39,679 bases of DNA from an uncultured Succinivibrionaceae bacterium (lineage in GTDB: Bacteria; Pseudomonadota; Gammaproteobacteria; Enterobacterales; Succinivibrionaceae): assembly GCA_949286015.1 (NCBI GenBank), contig CASEBB010000047.1, positions 1 through 39,679 on the forward strand, written 5' to 3'. Below the pieces are notes generated by a model. The model had not been told where the DNA came from. It ran no database searches and saw only the letters and a list, made by a program, of their open reading frames with translations. Made by a program: the position numbers and the translations under genes. Below are positions 33,773 through 39,679 of this stretch, one piece after another; positions within the stretch are counted from its first letter, which is position 1, and each line of letters begins with the position of its first letter.

Positions 33773-34417
33773 AACGAGACCTCGACCATTCCCAACACAA
33801 TTACGAGACAAAAGCCCTGATGGTGCTCTTTGCGTGCTTTGGGGGTAGCACGTTAGAGGATAGGTAGGTTAGGGCGCTCAGCATAGCCTAAGCACGGATT
33901 GCTCTCAAGAGATGGCGGTAAATTTTGTGGCGAGCTCAGGGGCGCAGGTTAGGGCATACACGCGAGCTTAAGCCCGCCATGGCTTTATGCTGCTTTTGGT
34001 GTGCGTCAATGCCCCGTGGTGATTAGTGAGCGCTTACAAGCTGATGTGGCGCATCTTAATCACCATGAGGAACGAGGTAGTGAATCTCTGCGTTGCGCTT
34101 TACACTCTTAGGTTCGCGGGCATGCCCACATTGCTGTTCCTGAAGATGACAGCGCTACCTTAAGTGAGCGCCAGCAAGCCCAGTGCTCTCAAGATAACTG
34201 CAACACCGGCCTCTTCTCTGCGTATCTGGCAGAGTACGGCGCTTGGCTTGGCTGGCATGAGTCTCTGTGCTTTGCACCGTAGCCATGCTCAGTACTACCC
34301 CAAAGCATCTGCCTGAAGCACAAAAGCAAAAGGGCAGTGCCGTAGCCCTGCCCTTGTTCTTATTATTCTTGGGGTAAGCGCCGCGCTGCGCGCTGACGCT
34401 TTGCCTAAGCTTAAGCC
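33773..34417. other. Intergenic region between the two transporter genes
   Basis: About 645 bases with no supported gene. It holds a CTCAAGATAA core variant at about 34186-34195 and the symporter terminator at 34330-34355. Confidence 0.5.
34330..34355 (-). terminator. Rho-independent terminator of the symporter gene
   Basis: AAGGGCAG and CTGCCCTT form a perfect 8-bp stem; on the minus strand it is followed by TTGCTTTTG. It lies about 60 bases past the symporter stop. Confidence 0.8.
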
Positions 34418-35731
34418 TTAAGCGTGGCTGACATCACCACCGGTGACAGCCTCTGCAGCCTCTTCTTTTTGGAGGTCAGCCGCAAGATCCTTGTTGACCA
34501 TATTGGCCACCGCCGAATCCGACCAGACGTTAACGCCCGTCTCCACCATGTCGATCACAGCATACACTGGCAGGATCACACCCATCAGTAACACTGGAAT
34601 GTTCATCGAGCTTAAGAGCGAAATCGTCAGGAAGTAGCAGCCCATTGGCACACCGGCATTACCGACAGCAGCAATGGTCGCAATAAAGATCCAGACAATG
34701 GTCGTGGTGAGGTTGATCTCAATGCCCGCATTCTGCATCAGGTACAGCGAGGTGATGAGAATGAAACCCGCGCAACCATTCATGTTAATGGTGGTGCAGA
34801 TTGGCAGCACAAAGCGCGCGATCTTTGGATTGACGTGGCAGTTGTTCTCGGCAGCAGCCATGGTCACTGGTAAGGTGCCAGCAGAAGACTTCGAGAAGAA
34901 GGCCACCGCTAAGGCTGGCAGCATGCCACGGGCAATACGTAATGGGTTTAAACCACGAGCCAGCAAGAACAATGGAATGACGATAAACATCTGAATCAGG
35001 TTCGAGCCAATCACCACTGTAAAGTAGGTAGCCAGCGAACCTAAGATCACACCCTGTCCTAACTGCGCAATCAACTGGGCAATAAAGGCCATGATGCCGA
35101 TTGGCAGGATGGCAAGTAACCACTTGATGAGCAGGAAGAGGATGTCTTGCAGACCTAAGAAAGTGTTTAACACCGCATCACGACGCTCATTGTGCGGCAT
35201 TACCGCTAAGGCAATACCAATCGCCGCAGCAATCAACAGCACCGAGAGCACATTGCCAGCGACAAATGGCTGCAGGATGTTGTTAGGGATCACCGTGAGG
35301 ATGTGGTCGTAGTAAGAAGTTGGCTGTACTGGCTCCACTGTCGACGTGCCCATGACCTCAGCAGGGACATTGGCAGGTTGCAGCGTCCAGAACATAATGG
35401 CGCCAATTACCGCAGCAACGATAGTGGTCGAGAGGGTATAGAAGACCGCATGCGTAAAGATACGTCCCGAACCGCTATTCTTGCCTAATTTGGCTAAGGT
35501 CGAAATCAAAGCCAAGGCAATGATTGGCACTGCGATAAAGGAGAAGAGGCGCGTAAACACCGTGGCAATAAAGTTCATGAGCTCGTCAATGGCGGTGTTA
35601 CCCATGTAGCCAAAGATAAGACCGAGCACAATGCACATGCAGTATAAGCTCACTGTAATGATGCGCTTCTTTCTTGGGATTTTAGCCAAGGTGGCTTGTG
35701 CCTTTTCTTCTAAGGTGTCAGTGTGGGACAT
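34418..35731 (-). CDS. Dicarboxylate/amino acid:cation symporter (DAACS family)
   Basis: A 437-residue inner-membrane symporter of the GltP/DctA/SstT superfamily, driven by sodium or protons. It has the family's hallmarks in the second half: the serine-rich hairpin FFSKSSAGTLPVT (about 280-292), TTINMNGCAGF (about 318-328), AVGNAGVPMG (about 368-377) and DMVETGVNVWSDS (about 406-418). DMVET replaces the more usual DRxRT motif of glutamate and C4-dicarboxylate members, so serine, cystine or another amino acid is possible. The ATG at 35731 gives exactly the length of E. coli GltP; a TTG start at 35791 has no ribosome binding site. It is monocistronic with its own terminator. Confidence 0.9.
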   Translation of the reverse strand: MSHTDTLEEKAQATLAKIPRKKRIITVSLYCMCIVLGLIFGYMGNTAIDELMNFIATVFTRLFSFIAVPIIALALISTLAKLGKNSGSGRIFTHAVFYTLSTTIVAAVIGAIMFWTLQPANVPAEVMGTSTVEPVQPTSYYDHILTVIPNNILQPFVAGNVLSVLLIAAAIGIALAVMPHNERRDAVLNTFLGLQDILFLLIKWLLAILPIGIMAFIAQLIAQLGQGVILGSLATYFTVVIGSNLIQMFIVIPLFLLARGLNPLRIARGMLPALAVAFFSKSSAGTLPVTMAAAENNCHVNPKIARFVLPICTTINMNGCAGFILITSLYLMQNAGIEINLTTTIVWIFIATIAAVGNAGVPMGCYFLTISLLSSMNIPVLLMGVILPVYAVIDMVETGVNVWSDSAVANMVNKDLAADLQKEEAAEAVTGGDVSHA

Positions 35732-36764
35732 AGCAATCGGTCGTCGCCCAGCTCTTGTTAGTAGCTGTGACAAACCGCCTCCGGTTGGCAAATGAAAAGG
35801 GCGCGTCGTATCTATTTTACTGCGTGCACAGAGGCAGTGGTAAGGTGCTTACAAGCAACAGTAAGTCGTAACTGAGCGTATGGGCCTGCTCGCATCTCCC
35901 CAAGAACATGGAGTGGGGGACAACGCCTCAAGGCATTCGCAGGCAAGGTACTCAGCACACGGCTTTTTCCTTGAAAAACAGATCTTTCGGGCCGTGGTCT
36001 TAGCTAAGAAGCGACGCTCCTGCACTAAGCACAGGGTGGGCTTTAACCACTGGTCGCGCGACTAAGAGCTACAAGCATACTCAACTTTGTTGTGATCGTC
36101 ACCTCATTGGATAAAGAGAGCAGAGAGGAACAAGTGGTCACAAGCTCACCCTCAGGGCAGTAAGGACGTGCGTCGCAGAGGCCTTAAAGTGTCACTTTTA
36201 GCGCCTTGTGGCTTAGGTAGGAATGACACGCTAGATCCGGTGTATAAGCCCATAGCAGCGCCTTAAGAATTTTTTGCAGCAGCAGCTACTGCTGCCCTGT
36301 AACGTTGCACCAGAGTGCGCTTGGTGCGTGTATGGCAGTGTTCTGCTTTGCAGCGGAGAAAGCACGGCGGTGACACCGTTGCACGCACCATAAAGAGGCG
36401 CTTTTATCGCTTTTTGGTGCAGTTGTTCGCTGCGACGGGGGCTCATGTAGGTCACAACAACCATTACTCTGTGTTTGTTAACAGTGCAGAGGAAGGTCAT
36501 GGGCTAAGTAGGTGGTAAGAGGTCTTGCGCCACATCGCGTAACGTTGCCCGCTGCAGGCAGTCTACGCTTAGGCGCGCACGGCTGGAAGTAGGCACCAAG
36601 CGGTGCCATGGTTTCCTCTGGGTATCATTTGGACAAAGATGCCGCTGGGGTGCAGCAAATTTTTTTGCAGGGGCCGTAAGCGCTTGTAGCATTTGCGGTA
36701 TGCTTGTCAGCAAGGACGACGGAGTCTCTGGTCTCCGCAGTGTTTTCTGGACGGATTGTTGGAA
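35732..36764. other. Intergenic region between the symporter and alcohol dehydrogenase genes
   Basis: About 1 kb with no supported gene. A perfect GGCACC-AAGC-GGTGCC hairpin lies at 36592-36607. The promoters of both divergent genes must be here but no clear -35/-10 pair stood out. Confidence 0.4.
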
Positions 36765-37928
36765 ATGGACAACTTCTCCTTTTGTACGCCTACTCAAGTT
36801 CACTTCGGCCGTGGTAGCTTAGACCACCTCCATGATGAGGTTACTGCTGTAGGCAAAAAGGTGCTCTTAGTCTACGGCGGCAACTCCATCAAGCGCTCTG
36901 GCCTCTATGACAAGGTAAAGGACATCTTATCTGACTGCGAAATCTATGAGCAGGGCGGTGTAGAGCCAAATCCACGTGTGACCTCGGTGCGCGCGGGTGC
37001 GCAGCAGTGCAAGGAGCACGGCATTGATGTGGTCTTAGCTGTGGGTGGTGGCTCGGTGCTCGACTGCGCTAAGATCATTTGCGCCGCTGCTTGCTATGAG
37101 GGCGACGCTTGGGATCTGGTCTTAGATGGCACCAAGATCAAAAAGGCTCTGCCTCTGATTACGGTCTTAACTTTAGCTGCTACTGGTTCTGAGTTTGACT
37201 CAGCGGCCGTGATCACCAACCTCGACACTGATGAGAAGCTGGGTGTGCTCAATCCACACCTGTACCCACGTGTCTCGCTCTTAGATCCAGAGCTGACCTT
37301 CTCGGTACCTGCGAACCAGACTGCTGCGGGCTCGGCTGACATCATGAGCCACATCTTTGAGCAGTACTTTGCCTCGGAGACCAATATGGTCGCTGATGGC
37401 ATGTGCGAGACGGTGCTGCGCACGGTGATCGCCAGCTGCCCACGTGCTATTGCTAACCCATCTGACTACGAGGCGCGCTCGCAGCTGATGTGGGCCAGCT
37501 CTTTAGCCTGCAACGGCTTCTGCAGCTTAGGTAACGGTGTCCGCCCATGGCCATGCCACGCTATGGAGCATGAACTCTCGGCTTACTACGACATCACCCA
37601 CGGTGTGGGCTTAGCCATCTTAACCCCACGTCTGATGCGCTTTAGCTTAAATGAGAAGACCGTAGAGCGTTACTGCCACTATGGTAAGGCGGTGTTTGAT
37701 TTGCCTGAGGAGAGCGATCGTATGGCCATGGCCCAAAAGGCTATTGCCAAGACCGAGGAGTTCTTCAAGAGCATTGGTCTGCCAGACAACTTAACCGCCT
37801 TAGGCATTGACGACAAGCACATTGATGATATGGCCAAGCACGCCTTTGAGCACAATGGCGCTTTTCATCTGTGCATGGTGCCAATGACCTTAGAGGACAT
37901 TAAGCGCGTCTATCGTGAGTGCTTATAA
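36765..37928 (+). CDS. Iron-containing alcohol dehydrogenase, YqhD/BDH-like
   Basis: A 387-residue group III (metal-dependent) alcohol/aldehyde oxidoreductase, exactly the length of E. coli YqhD. It starts MDNFSFCTPTQVHFGRG, matching the family, and shows the nucleotide site VLAVGGGSVLDCAK near 90-103, LAATGSEFD near 138-146, and metal ligands in GSADIMSHIFEQY (Asp and His, near 190-198) and HAMEHELSAYYDITHG (two His, near 264-279). It would reduce aldehydes with NAD(P)H. The BDH-type branch uses either cofactor; which one applies is not decided here. The ATG at 36765 was chosen by homology; a TTG two codons upstream is possible and the local ribosome binding site (TTGGAA) is weak. It is monocistronic with a strong terminator. 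Confidence 0.92.
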   Translation: MDNFSFCTPTQVHFGRGSLDHLHDEVTAVGKKVLLVYGGNSIKRSGLYDKVKDILSDCEIYEQGGVEPNPRVTSVRAGAQQCKEHGIDVVLAVGGGSVLDCAKIICAAACYEGDAWDLVLDGTKIKKALPLITVLTLAATGSEFDSAAVITNLDTDEKLGVLNPHLYPRVSLLDPELTFSVPANQTAAGSADIMSHIFEQYFASETNMVADGMCETVLRTVIASCPRAIANPSDYEARSQLMWASSLACNGFCSLGNGVRPWPCHAMEHELSAYYDITHGVGLAILTPRLMRFSLNEKTVERYCHYGKAVFDLPEESDRMAMAQKAIAKTEEFFKSIGLPDNLTALGIDDKHIDDMAKHAFEHNGAFHLCMVPMTLEDIKRVYRECL

Positions 37929-38034
37929 ACTCTCTTTGGAGTGCTCAGGACAGCCTTAGGCTCAGGAGAATGGTTCTGAGGCAATAGCCTACCTGAAGCT
38001 TACCTGAGGTTCAGCGCTGTCAGCATCTTGAGGC

Positions 38035-38078
38035 AAACCCCGCCCATGGTTATCTGTGGTGCGGGGTTTTGTGTTTTT
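38035..38078 (+). terminator. Rho-independent terminator of the alcohol dehydrogenase gene
   Basis: AAACCCCGC pairs perfectly with GCGGGGTTT, followed by TGTGTTTTTGG. It lies about 105 bases after the stop. Confidence 0.85.
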
Positions 38079-38720
38079 GGGGCAAAAGAGTGCACCGTAA
38101 GCAGTAGCGGTGATATAGCAGCGCGGCAGTCTGTGTTGGGACGGTAGGGACAGAGGAGAAGGCATGTAAGGGCAGCAGTGTGCAGCAGTGCACTGCATGG
38201 CAGAAAGGGCACACAGGAAGCAGCAGCGCGCTCTGTCGTGTGACGTAAGATAGCGGCCCCAATGAGGGTGATAGGATATTTCTCGCCTGTGCCGTGCTCA
38301 TGGTGCTGATTGCTGCTGTAGCCATCGTGCGCGGCCATTGCGTCTGCTCAGGGATGCGTCAGCATAGGGCCATTACATTGTGCTCATGGAACAGAGCGCG
38401 CCCTTGATCTTAAAGTGAGCCGTGCCCCTAACCTTGGCCCTGCGCTATACGCTGATAGGCTATGAGCAAGCTACACCGCGTCACACCATAAATGCTCCCA
38501 AGAGCGCCTGCTGATCCTGAGACAAGGTGATAAGACCTGATGCGTATAGTCAATTTTGGCTTATTTATGCCGTTTGTGCTCAAATGCGTATAGTCCACTG
38601 CCCAGACCGGACGCCATAGTAGTCAGGTGTAACCATTACTGCCGTTGCCTTTTTCAAGACCAAATGAGTTAAGGCGAATTTTTCCAAATAACTAACCGAG
38701 ACTCTTGCCAAGCTATCCTA

Positions 38721-38802
38721 GTTTTTCTGTAGAAATTGCTTTCTAGGAAAAACAAGCATAGTTTCACTGAAAAGCTATGTTTAGTTTTAACCGGAGTTAA
38801 AA
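38721..38802. other. Three consecutive hairpins in AT-rich DNA
   Basis: Hairpin 1 (38721-38753): GTTTTTC...GAAAAAC enclosing TAGAAA-TTGC-TTTCTA. Hairpin 2 (38757-38779): CATAG-TTTCA-C-TGAAA-(AG)-CTATG. Hairpin 3 (38785-38802): TTTTAAC-CGGA-GTTAAAA, perfect. The stems are immediately adjacent and the base composition is far more AT-rich than the rest of the window. No family was recognised. Confidence 0.65.
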
Positions 38803-38843
38803 TTAGATTAATGTTAGGCATATCGCAAATTTACACAATAGCC

Positions 38844-38871
38844 TTGCAAATGAATATAAATTCTGTATAAT
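38844..38871 (+). promoter_or_regulatory. Strong sigma-70-type promoter
   Basis: TTGCAA (38844-38849) and TATAAT (38866-38871) with 16-bp spacing in AT-rich DNA. The predicted start point is near 38878, just before the 38884-38962 hairpin. Confidence 0.6.
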
Positions 38872-38882
38872 GGTTTATACAG
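38863..38882. promoter_or_regulatory. Inverted repeat over the -10 box, candidate operator
   Basis: CTGTATAA-TGGT-TTATACAG is a perfect 8-bp inverted repeat that contains the TATAAT box, a position suited to a dimeric repressor. Confidence 0.5.
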
Positions 38883-38883
38883 C

Positions 38884-38962
38884 AAAAGGCACATGATAAG
38901 GGCGGGTAGCAGCTGGTTTCTGCTCAGTGCTAATCGCCCTACAGGCTTTTCATGTGTCTTTT
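38884..38962 (+). ncRNA. Candidate structured RNA, 79-nt long hairpin
   Basis: A 13-bp closing stem (AAAAGGCACATGA with TCATGTGTCTTTT, one G-U pair) encloses AGGGCG/CGCCCT and AGCAG/CTGCT stems. It begins about six bases after the predicted start point of the promoter at 38844-38871. It could be a small RNA or the leader of a downstream transcript. It does not match 6S, 4.5S, tmRNA or RNase P landmarks known to me. Confidence 0.45.
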
Positions 38963-39155
38963 GTACCATGTGTGGGGCGCGGTATACGTGAAGTCCTCTG
39001 CGCGGAGGAAGGAGATATCGCGCTTTTTCTTTTTGCTGTCCTGTCCTGTCCTGTCCTTGGTATTTCTCTGTCTACTTATGGTAAGTAGCGTGGATGGCTG
39101 TGGCTCTTACAGCTCTGCTATGGTTGCGCCTTTAAGCCTGCTACGACTTTACTGA
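38952..39155 (+). CDS. Doubtful small membrane ORF with an internal TGTCC repeat
   Basis: A 67-residue ORF whose ATG lies in the right arm of the RNA hairpin. It has one strongly hydrophobic segment near 25-44 (FFFLLSCPVLSLVFLCLLMV), preceded by basic residues. The hydrophobic segment is partly encoded by four TGTCC units, so changes in unit number would shift the frame. An AGG stands six bases before the ATG. No similarity is recognised, and the ORF may be chance. Confidence 0.2.
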   Translation: MCLLYHVWGAVYVKSSARRKEISRFFFLLSCPVLSLVFLCLLMVSSVDGCGSYSSAMVAPLSLLRLY

Positions 39156-39554
39156 CGTTATGCTAAAGGTACCTTGCCTTTGAGCGCTGTGATCCGTCAG
39201 GCTTACGGTAGTGGCCTTAGTCCCTGTCATAACCGCATAAAGACACACTTACCCCCAGCACTCAGGCGCATGCCAAAACAGTGAGCCTGCACTTCACACT
39301 CCTCTTACACCCAGCCTCGGTCTCTCAACGCCAAATCACGCCTTTGGGCTCTCCTTAGTGTTTGGTGGATAAGGTACTCACACCACTAACAAGGTGGGGC
39401 ACGCCAAACGCTTACACATGCTTGAACTCTGGGGGCCGCTGCTTTTTGGTATCCACCAAATTCTGGCTCTCCACAGAATCTGTGGGTATAGGCTCAAGCC
39501 CCAGCCTTAGGTGGTTGGGCTAAGGCCAGTGCTAATCAGCAATTAGCCGTCCCA

Positions 39555-39677
39555 TTACCTCCTAAGCGACCCACAAATTCTGGAGCTGAACGGATCCTGG
39601 CAACACGCAGGCTGTAATACTGTCTGCTCTAAGGTGCCCTCAATGTACTTGGCAGCCGTGGCTATCAGCTTGAAGGC
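39555..39677 (-). CDS. Possible C-terminal end of a gene cut by the window edge
   Basis: An open minus-strand frame enters at the right edge and ends at TAA (39557-39555). The first residues, AFKLIATAAKYIEGTLEQTV, look like coding sequence (amphipathic helix), but the last 20 residues do not. No family is recognised; the remnant of a transposase or other gene is possible. Confidence 0.2.
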   Translation of the reverse strand, partial: AFKLIATAAKYIEGTLEQTVLQPACCQDPFSSRICGSLRR

Positions 39678-39679
39678 TA

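Larger units (their letters stand above)
37929..39679. other. Gene-poor right end with an AT-rich structured island
   Basis: Contains the dehydrogenase terminator, a pair of TGCGTATAGTC direct repeats (38541-38551, 38585-38595), the AT-rich island at about 38680-38880, the RNA hairpin at 38884-38962, a TGTCC repeat at about 39042-39061, and an inverted repeat CCACAGA-A-TCTGTGG at 39471-39485. Apart from the weak ORFs listed, nothing coding is supported. Confidence 0.5.

Noticed and set aside
38721..38802. tracrRNA or retron RNA
   Set aside because: The GTTAAAA and CATAG stems recall type II tracrRNA pieces, and stacked hairpins recall retron RNAs, but no cas9, repeat array or reverse transcriptase is in the window and no a1/a2-type ends were found.
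39362..39370. DnaA box-like TTATCCACC (minus strand) near the AT-rich island, hinting at an origin
   Set aside because: It is a single imperfect box with no cluster, and no dnaA, dnaN or gidA genes are nearby.

Overview
The window looks like chromosomal DNA of a gammaproteobacterium, most likely an anaerobic gut member of the Succinivibrionaceae (Aeromonadales). This is inference: SpeA, SpeB, PotF and the iron alcohol dehydrogenase read like E. coli orthologues of YqhD-type or polyamine families, apt and dnaX are adjacent as in enterics, GC is moderate to high, and intergenic DNA is long and packed with repeats. No rRNA, tRNA, CRISPR array, intact insertion sequence or phage gene was recognised.

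Layout. 1-1878: remnant of a type I restriction-modification locus, with a 5'-truncated hsdM and an intact two-TRD hsdS; no hsdR is in view. 2115-6186 (minus): HAD phosphatase, then agmatinase (speB) and arginine decarboxylase (speA), each decarboxylation-pathway gene with its own terminator. 6475-7310: tandem array of about 135-bp units. 7505-15205 (plus): apt, dnaX (gamma-like, domains I-III only, with an A10 slip site plus hairpin), then a separate 1542-codon gene whose last 180 residues look like the alpha-binding C-terminal domain of tau. 15709-22125 (plus): a 65-aa protein, a second repeat array, a type II NADH dehydrogenase with a long Ala/Pro/Lys tail, a degenerate EAL-HDOD protein, and potF. 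22713-28138 (minus): hybrid histidine kinase, Hpt protein and REC-HD-GYP regulator, together a complete phosphorelay predicted to end in c-di-GMP hydrolysis. 29622-32189: an orphan ParA ATPase with a 580-residue low-complexity tail. 32570-35731 (minus): an MFS transporter and a dicarboxylate/amino-acid symporter. 36765-37928: a YqhD-like iron alcohol dehydrogenase. 37929-39679: gene-poor, with an AT-rich island holding three hairpins, a strong promoter over an inverted repeat, and a long RNA hairpin.

Themes. (1) Polyamines: SpeA and SpeB make putrescine from arginine via agmatine, and PotF binds external putrescine. (2) c-di-GMP and phosphorelay signalling. (3) Replication and segregation: DnaX, tau-C-like protein, ParA. 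(4) Four unrelated proteins carry very long Ala/Pro/Gln/Glu-rich segments. (5) Several repeat families (128-bp element with terminal inverted repeats, a 100-bp pair, a 135-bp tandem array) share the core CTCGAGATAA.

The strongest candidate for something undescribed is the split tau: a dnaX gene ending after the clamp-loader domains, followed by an independently initiated giant low-complexity protein ending in a tau domain V-like module, the pair flanked by two copies of the 128-bp element.
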